DNA of 64,000 bases, taken from the NCBI RefSeq assembly GCF_003253565.1, contig NZ_QKUF01000019.1:58466-122465 (forward strand), given 5' to 3'. The stretch comes from Thermosporothrix hazakensis. GTDB taxonomy: Bacteria; Chloroflexota; Ktedonobacteria; Ktedonobacterales; Ktedonobacteraceae. Shown here one piece after another: positions 8,678 to 17,250 of this stretch. The notes beneath the pieces were generated by a model that worked only from the letters and a program-made list of their open reading frames with translations, had not been told where the DNA came from and ran no database searches. Both the position numbers and the translations under genes were made by a program. Every line of letters starts with the position of its first letter. The first letter of the stretch is position 1.

Positions 8678-10551
8678 AAATAGGAAGTGTCTATGATCAA
8701 ACCACCACAACAGAATTTGTGGCCATGCTCCGTCCAGAGTACGATGGAGAAAAATTGCTCTTTAGTTATGTTGAACTGGCTCTGGACGGAGGAACGCCCC
8801 AGGCTGGGAAAGAGCGTATCGTGGCTCGGATTATAAGTGTCTACAAGGAGAACCCTCTTTTGAGTCGGGACCAGGCTGGCGTATCGGCATCTATGAATCT
8901 CGAAGATTTAGGTATCAACTTTTCCCGCCGGTTTACCTATGGTTGGGCTAGATGCTCTGTTCTTGGCACATTGACTGATCGTGGTCTTGATATTAACCGG
9001 AGGGGCATCGCCCCCAATGCTGAGGTTCATACACCTTCTGAGGAGACACTACGCAAGCTGTTCTTTCATCCCTCTCCATCCTATGTTCCGCTTGGCTCTG
9101 TAGACACGTTTGGAGGAGACAGAGAGATTGAGGTACCGGTTACCTTGAATGCGGACCAGCTTGCCACAAAACATTTCTGTATCTTTGGAATGACTGGCTC
9201 CGGGAAGACAACGACCGCCGCGAAGCTCATTGAGGAGTTTATGGCTCGTGGGCATCGTATGATTCTTTTCGACTCGCATGATGATTATGAGAATTTAGAA
9301 TTGTTTACCCAGCTTTTTAAAGAGTATACCAGAAATGGGAAGCGGATAGATATCCAGTGCCCAGTAGGAAATAGAGCTTGTAATGCTGTTCAGTATCTCT
9401 TGCATTGCCCGGATGCGATCTTTAGAGAGAATAGACCAAAGAATGAACAAGCTTGCGAACGATTACTCAGGACGGCGTCAGTGATGTATAAGAATGAGCC
9501 TGCTCGTAAGATTGTCAAGGAGGGATGTAAACATATTATCACTGCTGACTTTGTCAGACAGCTTGTGGCTACGGAGACTGGTAGTAGCTTGCTGAAGAAG
9601 AACGCCGTACAGAGCTTGCGTGTTTTTCCTGAGTTGAAATACTATGGAGACAAATTTGCGGATTTTTCAATAGTTTTGCTCCAAGCTTTTCAGGGAGAGT
9701 CATTTTCTTCGGCTCAGCGGCGTGTGTTAAGAAGAATTATCAAGCAAGAAGGTACAGGTGAGGCTTTTATTGCTAGACTTCATGATAAGATATCGAAGAG
9801 CCGATTAAACCCAGTAATCAGAGATGCTTTGCTTCCGAAGCTTGAAGGAATCAAAGCAGTATACCAGGATGCAAAGGATAGTAATGCAAATCCATTGGAT
9901 TTTGAGCTGTTTTTTAAACAGGTTGCAGATCGCTCTTTGTGCTTACCAGAATCAGTGTTTCGACTCTCTCTTTCTGATCTCTCCAGCAATCTGAGAAAAG
10001 CGCTGGTCTATGGAATAGTTACTTACTTTTTCCGCTCGTTTAAGTTTGGGGAGTATAGTGTTCGCCCTAAAGGAAAGGAGAAACCGGCTCATTCCATTCT
10101 TTTTATTCTGGAGGAGGCTCGGTCGTTAATCCCTCGATCGTTTGGTATAGATGATAATGATGTTGCCGGTACGCAGGCGAAGCGAGCCATGAGAGAACTT
10201 GCTTATGAAGGTCGAAAGTTTAGCCTGGGCTTTGGTATTATTTCACAAAAGCCGTCAACAGTGGATCCCGAAGTCGTATCGCAGGCGAATACCTTTATAC
10301 TTCATCAGTTGAAAAGTCCTGAAGATCAGGAGTATGTGCGCACCATTACGGAGAGTATGTCCAGAGAGGAACTGGATATGATAAAAAATCTCGGTACCGG
10401 ACGAGCTATAGTGGCAGGGGTGGCGGTTCAGTCTCCTGTGCTCTTGAATGTCTATCCTCGATATAGTGAAGAAGGAATTCAGGAACCGACTCCGCTGAAA
10501 GATGCCTTATCCCCTCTAGAGGCTGTTCGAAAGCAACTGGGAATAGAATAG
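8674..10551 (+). CDS. herA: HerA-like DNA translocase/ATPase
   Basis: 625 residues, starting within the nurA stop (ATGA overlap). An N-terminal beta-barrel-like region precedes a Walker A, FGMTGSGKTTTAAKLIEEFM (about residues 171-190), followed by ILFDSHDDY. A Walker B-type ILFILEEARSLIP (about residue 470) and the sensor region FGIISQKPSTVDPEVVSQAN then TFILHQL complete the FtsK/HerA fold. HerA forms hexameric rings that pump DNA to the NurA nuclease. Bacterial HerA-nuclease pairs are known antiphage modules. A helical insert (about 215-440) separates the Walker motifs. The operon ends with a hairpin terminator; the TGT-like gene beyond has its own promoter. Confidence 0.9.
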   Translation: MKIGSVYDQTTTTEFVAMLRPEYDGEKLLFSYVELALDGGTPQAGKERIVARIISVYKENPLLSRDQAGVSASMNLEDLGINFSRRFTYGWARCSVLGTLTDRGLDINRRGIAPNAEVHTPSEETLRKLFFHPSPSYVPLGSVDTFGGDREIEVPVTLNADQLATKHFCIFGMTGSGKTTTAAKLIEEFMARGHRMILFDSHDDYENLELFTQLFKEYTRNGKRIDIQCPVGNRACNAVQYLLHCPDAIFRENRPKNEQACERLLRTASVMYKNEPARKIVKEGCKHIITADFVRQLVATETGSSLLKKNAVQSLRVFPELKYYGDKFADFSIVLLQAFQGESFSSAQRRVLRRIIKQEGTGEAFIARLHDKISKSRLNPVIRDALLPKLEGIKAVYQDAKDSNANPLDFELFFKQVADRSLCLPESVFRLSLSDLSSNLRKALVYGIVTYFFRSFKFGEYSVRPKGKEKPAHSILFILEEARSLIPRSFGIDDNDVAGTQAKRAMRELAYEGRKFSLGFGIISQKPSTVDPEVVSQANTFILHQLKSPEDQEYVRTITESMSREELDMIKNLGTGRAIVAGVAVQSPVLLNVYPRYSEEGIQEPTPLKDALSPLEAVRKQLGIE

Positions 10552-10570
10552 TAATTGCATATCTTTGGGG

Positions 10571-10606
10571 AAGGAGCCAGCAGAAAACAGACATACTGGC
10601 TCTTCT
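10571..10606 (+). terminator. Hairpin terminator after herA
   Basis: GAGCCAG (10574-10580) pairs with CTGGCTC (10596-10602), extended by G-U and A-T pairs, then TTCTTG. It ends the nurA-herA transcript only partially, because the T-tract is poor. Confidence 0.5.
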
Positions 10607-10657
10607 TGTGTAAGGCGAGATAACAGCCTATTGTCTGTTATTTTTGATTCGGTTCAT

Positions 10658-10686
10658 TTGACAACGAGGATGTTTTTTGTTACGAT
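10658..10686 (+). promoter_or_regulatory. Promoter of TGT-like gene
   Basis: TTGACA at 10658-10663, a 17-bp spacer, then TACGAT at 10681-10686. Transcription would start at about 10693, right at the ATG at 10694, so the message is probably leaderless or starts translation at the ATG at 10706. Confidence 0.65.
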
Positions 10687-10693
10687 CGGGCAT

Positions 10694-12511
10694 ATGAAAA
10701 GACAAATGGAAGCAATATTATATCCAGTAACATGTTTTATTACGGGGACCACACCCAATGGTGGTGGTATATGGAAATATATTCTTCATGCATCCCGACA
10801 TGGATTACTACGAAGGAATATACCTGTACTGACTCAGGTCCTCCACTTTCTGGACTTTCGGGTATCGCCTCGACAATTGGAAAACCGTTGGCGTAAATCC
10901 CTCAGAGAGAACTACAATGGAAATTTTCAATTACAGTATAAAGCGCCGATATTTACAGATTCTGGTGGCTTTACTTTGATGTTTGATCCGGACCTTGATC
11001 TTTCGGCATATAACATTATGCCTGATCAATTGGCTGAAGGTATTTTACAATTGCAGATAGACTTAGGTGCAGATCTGGTGACCTCTTTAGATTATCCGAT
11101 TCCTCCAGGTTTAGATATTTCGGAAGTCGAGAGAAGGATGGTTTCTACGCTTGACAACGCGATGCGATCTGCAAGATATATTGCAAATCTTCCGCAAGCA
11201 CAGCGTCCCCTTCTCTATGTGCCTATTCATGGACCGACCCCAGAACTATTAGGGAAGTTTGTTTCTACACTTCTGGAGCGCTTTGAAGTTGAGGGTTTAA
11301 GCAGTATTCTAAGTGGTCTTGCGTTAGGTTCTATGGTCCCGCTTCGGAAAACCCATCGAACTGAGGAAATCGTGAAGTTTACTCGAGCAGCTCGGCGTTC
11401 GATGCCCCAGGAGATGCCGTTACATGTTTTTGGGGTTACCGGAGTCTTAGTTCCCTTTTTGATGGCTGAGGGTGCTAATACTTTTGACACGAGCTCATAT
11501 GTACAGAACGCTCGTAACCTTAAATATATGAATCCGGTGACAAGGAAAAGTATTTCCTTCAGAGATATGGTTGAGTATAACTGTAACTGTATTGTTTGCC
11601 GTGAACGCAATTTTCATGAGGACATAGCTCTTATGGAAGGGAGGAAAGCAGGATTGAGAAGCGAAGTGTATGCTGCTATAGCACTCCATAACCTGGAGCA
11701 GGATTTTGTGCTTCTCAATAGAGCTAATGAGGCATTAATTAACAATGAATTGTCTGAATACATTGAGGAAGTAAGTTCTCGATTTGAGGGAGCAAGAAAA
11801 TTATTGGCTGCACTGAAGGCGGAAGATACGACTTGTGATCTGAAGCAAGTGACTGTGCACCAGGGAATCAGGATGCATAAGCCTGAGGATTTTGATATTC
11901 AGGAGCGAAATTATACTCCGCAAAAGCCAATCTGTCTTCTATTACCTTGCTCCCAGGAAAAGCCATACACAAATTCTCAATCTTTCCGGTTTATATGGAA
12001 AAATTTGGGCGATTCCATTGAAAGGATGGATAATATAGAAATAGTTTTCCTCTCGGGTTTGTATGGTCCTGTTCCTGAAGGATATGTTGAAGAGGATGCT
12101 GTCACAACTTATGATTTTCTGTTGCATCATTATGACCAACAAGGGATAGAGCGAATTGCAGCGAGGCTTAGCCAGTTTCTTGATGAAAATAAGCAGTATT
12201 TCGAAACAATTGTGGCTTACATGACTCTACCTGCATATAGAAAAGCAGTCAGATTAGTTAAAAAGAACCATCCAGAACTGCTGGTTCTTCCAGAGACAAA
12301 AAGATTGGGTCAGGCCTCCTTCTATAAGAAGGAGAACCTTTACCAATTAATAGAATGCTTACGGTTTAAAGTTAGAACTGAGGCTGTCTCTAAAGATGTG
12401 GATGCACAAGAGTTGGTCGAAGCTAAACAAAATAGTAGCGCCCATTTCCAGGCCGCTATGGAGCGTTGTCCCCTTCCATGCAACATCGATGACCAGCAGG
12501 GTTTTATATAA
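10694..12511 (+). CDS. TGT/DpdA-like transglycosylase fused to archaeosine-synthase-like domain
   Basis: 605 residues. Tgt enzymes swap guanine for a 7-deazaguanine base; DpdA paralogues do so in DNA. The fold residues are all present: FTDSGGF (88-93, Asp89 general base), GLALGSM (208-214), FDTSSYVQNAR (264-274, Asp265 in the nucleophile position) and the zinc site C297-x-C299-x2-C302 with His332. The C-terminal third carries PCSQEKPYTNSQSF (418-431). It fits the PCx3KPYx2Sx2H signature of archaeosine synthase ArcS except that the final His is Phe; SGLYGPVPEGY also fits that domain. Known ArcS acts on preQ0 already placed in archaeal tRNA. Presence beside nurA-herA suggests DNA rather than tRNA as target. 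Host preQ0 synthesis would be needed; no que genes are in the window. The start was chosen from the promoter position. Confidence 0.8.
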   Translation: MKRQMEAILYPVTCFITGTTPNGGGIWKYILHASRHGLLRRNIPVLTQVLHFLDFRVSPRQLENRWRKSLRENYNGNFQLQYKAPIFTDSGGFTLMFDPDLDLSAYNIMPDQLAEGILQLQIDLGADLVTSLDYPIPPGLDISEVERRMVSTLDNAMRSARYIANLPQAQRPLLYVPIHGPTPELLGKFVSTLLERFEVEGLSSILSGLALGSMVPLRKTHRTEEIVKFTRAARRSMPQEMPLHVFGVTGVLVPFLMAEGANTFDTSSYVQNARNLKYMNPVTRKSISFRDMVEYNCNCIVCRERNFHEDIALMEGRKAGLRSEVYAAIALHNLEQDFVLLNRANEALINNELSEYIEEVSSRFEGARKLLAALKAEDTTCDLKQVTVHQGIRMHKPEDFDIQERNYTPQKPICLLLPCSQEKPYTNSQSFRFIWKNLGDSIERMDNIEIVFLSGLYGPVPEGYVEEDAVTTYDFLLHHYDQQGIERIAARLSQFLDENKQYFETIVAYMTLPAYRKAVRLVKKNHPELLVLPETKRLGQASFYKKENLYQLIECLRFKVRTEAVSKDVDAQELVEAKQNSSAHFQAAMERCPLPCNIDDQQGFI

Positions 12512-12539
12512 GATGGGAAGCCGATAATGACGAACCTGC

Positions 12540-12562
12540 AAGCCAAGCCTATTGCTTGGCTT
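12540..12562. terminator. Hairpin after the TGT-like gene
   Basis: AAGCCAAGC (12540-12548) pairs perfectly with GCTTGGCTT (12554-12562) over a 5-nt loop. There is no T-tract. It lies 29 bp after the stop at 12511 and close to the end of a minus-strand coding scrap (12576), so it may serve either side. Confidence 0.4.
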
Positions 12563-12575
12563 GGCCACATGATAG

Positions 12576-12707
12576 TCACTGTTGGCCAAAGATCAGATTC
12601 ATATTCAGCTCACGGGCTAATTCCTTGATATTGTTGTGGTCATTGACTTCTCGAATGATGACCATATCGGGATGCTGCTTCCGTGAGATATGTGCGATGA
12701 CTCTCCC
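12576..12707 (-). pseudogene. Coding-like fragment, function unknown
   Basis: A minus-strand frame reads VIAHISRKQHPDMVIIREVN then DHNNIKELARELNMNLIFGQ and stops at 12576. Its composition is clearly protein-like and it has alternating strand/helix character. It has no start codon with a ribosome site and is closed by a TAA upstream. It is probably the tail of a gene cut away by the neighbouring transposon. I do not recognise the family. Confidence 0.4.
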
Positions 12708-12755
12708 CCATTAAGAATGTTCCAGAGCAGAATGCATACGCTTTGAGCCGAAGAG

Positions 12756-13560
12756 GTGGCGAGAGATGTGAAAGCCTCTTCAACAGGCCTACGAGAACGG
12801 GTAGTGAGTGGCGTCGAGGAAGGCCACTCCTGGGAAGGAATGGTCCATCGCTTTGGAGCGACTCATATGACTATCAAACAGTATACGAAACAGCTCCAAG
12901 GAACTGAGAATCTGGTCCCCAAGCCTCTTCCGGGGCTCCAGACAGTCAAAGAAGAAGCTTTACGAGCAGGATTATGAAGCCAGTGAGAAGCCAATGGGAA
13001 CACAACGTCGGAAGAACATTGCCTAGATGGGAAGTCTCCTTGGGCTGCGGGTAAGCGCAGCAACCATAGGCTGTGCCATCGAGAAGTTGAGCAGGACGCG
13101 CAAAAAAAGATCCTGGTGGCCACCGAGCGCGACGAGGAGACTCGAACCGCTTGGAGAATCTACGCAGGAGAGGAACAGCGAAGAGATCGACTGTTTGTTG
13201 ATGTGTGGAACGCACATCACGCTGACGCCGCTTTCCATTCGCTCACCCCAAGAGATGTGAGCCTCTGGCCATCATAGAAGCACTATCACCTTGGTCGCCT
13301 TGCTTTCTGTCAACGGGATGGGGGAGGCATTCATCCTGGATGGTGCTGTGACTGTTCGTGCATATGCACGGTACGTTGAGCAGGTTCTGGCTTCTCCAGC
13401 TTACAGTTAGAACAAACAGAGGTCATGGCTAATCTGCGTACTCATCAAACAAGGCCCACGTATTCGTGAGGTGATTGAAGCGAAAGAATGTTCTCTCTGG
13501 TACTTACTTCCTCCTTTACCTGCTCTTCTGCCGATTGAGCTTGTCTCGTTGCTAAAAGGC
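12756..13560 (+). pseudogene. Degenerate IS630-type transposase
   Basis: The N-terminal helix-turn-helix is readable (LRERVVSGVEEGHSWEGMVH then RFGATHMTIKQYTKQLQGTE). Later frames give LRVSAATIGCAIEKLSRTRK, a stretch where homologues have EIVFVDECGTHIALTPLYAR (here decayed), GMGEAFILDGA, YVEQVLASP, and GPRIREVIEAKECSLWYL. The order and spacing are those of IS630/Tc1-like DDE transposases. Many frameshifts are present and the catalytic Asp region is damaged. Nothing supportable is seen between about 13561 and 13956. Confidence 0.7.
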
Positions 13561-13956
13561 CTCTGCCAGACATGCAGCCCTAGATGATCGTGCCAGGCTG
13601 TCATGATAGAAAGGGACATAGATGTCCGTAGAAATTCTCTGTCAAGTTGTTTCTGTGCAGACCGTGCGGTCGGGCCACACGCTTTCCTCTGTTAAGGAGA
13701 TCACCGTGCCAACTTGAGCAAATGGTGAGCTGCTCCTGAGGAGCACTCACCCTGCGTTGTGATGTACCGGCTCTTTTATATGAGAGCAGCAGTACGATGT
13801 CAAGCTCCTAATTGGAAAAAATCTTGAGGGATCGCGGGTAAATCTGGAGGTGACTTGAAAAAAGGCAATACCAAACTAAGCCCACCCTACTTTGCATTTT
13901 GAATATTTTACTTAAATACAAAGAAATAGGTGGAATAGTTCAAAGTGGTTATGTTA

Positions 13957-14193
13957 GGCCTTTTGTCGGATCACCTCTTTGGGTTCGTAGAGTCGGTTGG
14001 TTCGCAGCAGATAGTTGACCAACCGCACCAATTTACGAGCTGTAAGCGCAAGGACACGTTTTTCGGCGTATTTCGCCGGATCCGCTTTCTTGAGGCTGTA
14101 GTACTGTGCAAATGCGATGTCGTGCACCTGGACACTCTTTGCGGCTTCCGTGAAGTAGTACTTCAAGTAGCGGTTACCAGACTTAATAACGTC
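13957..14193 (-). pseudogene. IS110-type transposase C-terminal fragment
   Basis: Minus strand: KSGNRYLKYYFTEAAKSVQV then HDIAFAQYYSLKKADPAKYA, and KRVLALTARKLVRLVNYLLR. This is the conserved end of IS110-family transposases (Transposase_20 domain), where the Ser nucleophile region has already passed. The fragment starts abruptly where the IS3 remnant stops (about 14192), so the IS3 copy lies against or inserted in the IS110 copy. Confidence 0.65.
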
Positions 14194-15002
14194 ATGCGGT
14201 GTAGACCGACGCAGGTGTCCGATAACCCAGCGACTGATGCGGTCGGTAATGATAGTAGAACTCGAAGTACCGATGGATGCCGCGGTGCGCTTCTTTGGGC
14301 GAAGCGTACTCTTGCAAGTAGACTTCCTCGTATTTCAAGCTGCGCCAGAGTCGCTCCGTAAAAAATATTATCCACAGCGCGATTCTTGCCATCCATACTG
14401 ATGCGAACTTCGCTGGTTTTGAGCAGTTGAATGTATTCCGTGCTGGTGAAATGGCTGCCTTGATTGCTGTTCATAATTTCGGGCTTGCAGCAGCTCTGCA
14501 CCCGGCTGACGGTCTCGAAGACAAAGGGCAGCTCCAGGCTCTGATCCAATTTCCAATCGATCACATAGCGTGAGAACCAGTCCAGAATGGCGACCAGATA
14601 CATCCAACCGCTTTGCAGCCGGATATACCTAATGTCGATCTCCCACACCTGGTTCACGCGGTCAATAGACAAGCCGCGCAGCAGATGCGGATAGATGCGA
14701 TGCTGCGAATTGCGTTTGCTCAGGTTCGGGCGGGATAGATCGCAGCCAGTCCCATTTCTCGCATGTACTTCTGAACAGGATTGCGATGGCCTTCACTTCC
14801 TCGCGATTCAGAATCGCCGCGATCCGCCGGGATCCCAGAAACGGATGCTGCGTGTAGATTTCATCAATCCGGTGCTTGATGCGAAATTCCTCCGGGGAGG
14901 GACCGGCTTGTAGTACAGATGGGAGCGATTGAGGCTGAGAATGTCCGTTTGAGCGGTGACCGGGAGCTCTATGCTTTGCCAATCCAGCATGGCCAGACGC
15001 TG
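14192..15002 (-). pseudogene. Degenerate IS3-family orfB transposase
   Basis: The frames in order read LDWQSIELPVTAQTDILSLN, FRIKHRIDEIYTQHPFLGSR, NQVWEIDIRYIRLQSGWMYL, VAILDWFSRYVIDWKLDQSL, then a segment decayed from the D-Q-G block (MNSNQGSHFTSTEYIQLL), and finally RLWRSLKYEEVYLQEYASPK and RPHQSLGYRTPASVYTA. These are the D, D and E blocks of an IS3/IS150-type integrase core. The second Asp is Asn here, and at least three frameshifts occur, so it is inactive. Confidence 0.75.
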
Positions 15003-15203
15003 TTCACATGCCTGATCCGTAGCCAGATTTTTTTTGATCCACTTTTCTTAGTCCATTATAATGGCAACACAGCGTTGTAGATTCCATTGGTGTACAAGTT
15101 ACGTTGCAGCAATGGACGGGATCAACCTGGATTGATTTTTACCGTAGCCTGAAAACGGTCAATCGTCCGAGGTAGACTACCTACCCCTCTTCATAAATAC
15201 ATC

Positions 15204-16311
15204 TTACATATTCCGCAACTTATTAGGAAAATAAAGCCGTCGAATCTTGCTTCCGAGGATCCCAGCCTTCCTTTTTTTCCCATACAAGCTCTCCAGCTCT
15301 GTAAGATGAACGAGAGCTTTTACATTATGCCGCGTATACTCCGGGTACCCCTCTTGTCCCTTGAACGCTTGATCCAAATAAAATAATACTTCGAGAAGTC
15401 GGACGCAGCGAACGAAAGGAACGATTCGTTGCAGCTCTTTTGCCGGAACGGGTCCGTCCGCCAACTTGTAATGCCAGATAAAAGCGTTTGCCTTGTCCAA
15501 GTCTAGCTTGTGATCGTCGGCGTTATGGCAAAACTCCCAAACCGAACGAGCCAGTTCGTAGACGAACCATTCTTTCGCGCATTCATCCCAATCGATAATG
15601 GCCGTAATTTCACCGCGATTGTTCGTCAACACATTTCCTGGGTAAAAATCCCCGTGTATAAAACCCGCTTACGAAGCCCGGGTCGTTTTCCCGCAGTTGT
15701 TGCACCCATTGCTGCATCTCCTCTTTTTGAGCCTGAATGAACTTCCTTTCCCGGTGAATGTCCAGCATACATCGTTCTTCCATCGGCGAACGCGGCTGAT
15801 TGTTTTCCCATACGCGTTCCTTGTCAAAAAAAAATGATGCCCCAGCAAGGCCCAGTTCCACATCGGATTAAGGTTCCAGTTCAAATCGCATAGAGGTTGA
15901 TGCCCCGGCTTCTGGGGAAAATCGGGATATTGCAACGATACGCCATGGAGCAGCGCCAACATTTCGGCGGCATTTCTCCTAACCGATTCGCAATCGGGAT
16001 TGTGGGGCCCCTTCCATAAAAGGAAAAAGCGTTATCCATTTATTGTTGCAGGAAATAAAAGTGTCGCCGTTCTCCGCGGGAACCGGAGCCGGGACTTCTT
16101 GGATATGGGGATGCACGACGGCCATCAACCGATGCTCGTATTGCAGCCGATTCAAGCTTGTGGTCGGATGACTGATTCGCAGGACATAGCTGGCCGTTCC
16201 CGTCTCGAGTTTCAATACCGTGTTCCAGTATCCTCCTGTTAGTCTGGAAACATGAAGGATATCGCCTATTCGATAGCGATTTCGGACCTCCGCCAGCTGT
16301 TCGGGATACAT
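15204..16311 (-). pseudogene. Aminoglycoside/choline-kinase-type phosphotransferase, broken
   Basis: Three minus-strand frames join into one phosphotransferase: an N-lobe (SRLTGGYWNTVLKLETGTAS then YVLRISHP), a middle part (YPDFPQKPGHQPLCDLNWNL), and a catalytic part with HGDFYPGNVL (Brenner motif) and IIDWDECAKEWFVYELARSV. Frameshifts lie near 15980 and 15660. The family phosphorylates small hydroxyl or amino compounds and sometimes antibiotics. Style and neighbours (GNAT, SMR) suggest import from a Firmicute. No product can be active unless the frameshifts are sequencing errors. Confidence 0.7.
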
Positions 16312-16369
16312 GGGCTATCTGCCTCCTTCCGGAAATCGATTTCAAATGGACCGACGGTCCGGAAGTTCG

Positions 16370-16834
16370 TTACTGCTCTTGCGACGTCGCCGGATCCGTC
16401 GCTTCGGTAACCAACGTTTTCTTCAACAACCGTTCGTCATCCTTCGTGTAACCGCAGTTCTCGTAGGTACGTATAGCAGCGTTGTTCCGTTTGCCCGTCA
16501 ACACTTTAATCTCGGTAACCCCGCGCGCTTTCAAATTTCGTTCCAGACAAGCGACTAGAGAAGTCGCGATCCCCTTCCTTCGAACGGAGCTTTCCACATA
16601 CATCTCGGTGATTTCGCCCAGAAGCTCGCGGTAACAAAACGACTTGTAGCTTTGGGCGCAACCGAATCCGACTATCTTCCCGCCCATTTCCGCGACGGCA
16701 ATCAGTTCGGTGCTCGTTCGCATACTTTCCTCGATTTCGGCGGCAGGTCTTCGGCCCCCACCGTTAAACCGTTGATTAAGAGTTGAGAGCTGTTCCGCAT
16801 CTTCTTCTGTCGCCAATCTAGTTATGATTTCCAA
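16370..16834 (-). CDS. GNAT-family N-acetyltransferase
   Basis: 154 residues. The acetyl-CoA loop is visible as ITEMYVESSVRRKGIATSLV (motif A, V-x-x-x-x-R-x-G-I/A), followed by KVLTGKRNNAAIRTYENCGY (motif B with the usual N..A...Y...GY). GNAT proteins transfer acetyl groups to amines, including antibiotics. It is the only intact member of a minus-strand cassette of SMR transporter, acetyltransferase and phosphotransferase, which reads like a resistance or detoxification cassette. Substrate unknown. Confidence 0.85.
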   Translation of the reverse strand: MEIITRLATEEDAEQLSTLNQRFNGGGRRPAAEIEESMRTSTELIAVAEMGGKIVGFGCAQSYKSFCYRELLGEITEMYVESSVRRKGIATSLVACLERNLKARGVTEIKVLTGKRNNAAIRTYENCGYTKDDERLLKKTLVTEATDPATSQEQ

Positions 16835-16874
16835 CTTAATTACCCCCTCCCAAAACGGTTCGCAAGCTTCCAGT

Positions 16875-17079
16875 TCAATTTGCCAGTTTCAACGCGGCGA
16901 TGGTTGAGACTATTCCAACCATACACCACATACGCATTCTGCTCCGCGGCTCATGGAAAAAAATCATTCCGCCAGGTGCAGCTCCTAAAGAGTCGATTCC
17001 GGTCCAAACTGTATATGCGACGGATAGCGGTATTTCTTGCATCGCTTTCGTCAATAGGCTAAAACTAACGAGAATCCCC
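16875..17079 (-). pseudogene. SMR-family multidrug transporter, 5'-truncated
   Basis: The frame carries ILVSFSLLTKAMQEIPLSVA then YTVWTGIDSLGA and, at the end, GIVSTIAALKLAN. This is the second half of a four-helix small multidrug resistance (SugE-like) protein. The N-terminal helix, with the essential Glu, is missing: homology begins at about 17079, where the right end of the TnpB element starts. No N-terminal half is found beyond the element, so DNA was also deleted. Confidence 0.7.
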
Positions 17080-17082
17080 CGT

Positions 17083-17250
17083 TTGACCTCCTCCCCCGGC
17101 TCAAGCATGGGGGATTTTCACCCTCACGGGCGGGCTTTCCTGCTTCGACGAGGCGTGCCCGCTTTGGTTTTCACCGCATCGGGTCTTACCGCCTCTCCAC
17201 AGGCTGACACCGCCAGCCCGGCGGCCACCATGTTCTTTGCTGCGTTGATA
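17083..17250 (-). ncRNA. Putative omega RNA at the tnpB 3' end
   Basis: TnpB elements generally express a guide RNA that overlaps the end of tnpB and runs to the right end. Here the last 40 codons plus the right-end hairpin (17093-17113) fill that position. The guide would be the flanking sequence just beyond 17083, within the broken SMR gene. Inferred from the family; the structure was not folded. Confidence 0.35.
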
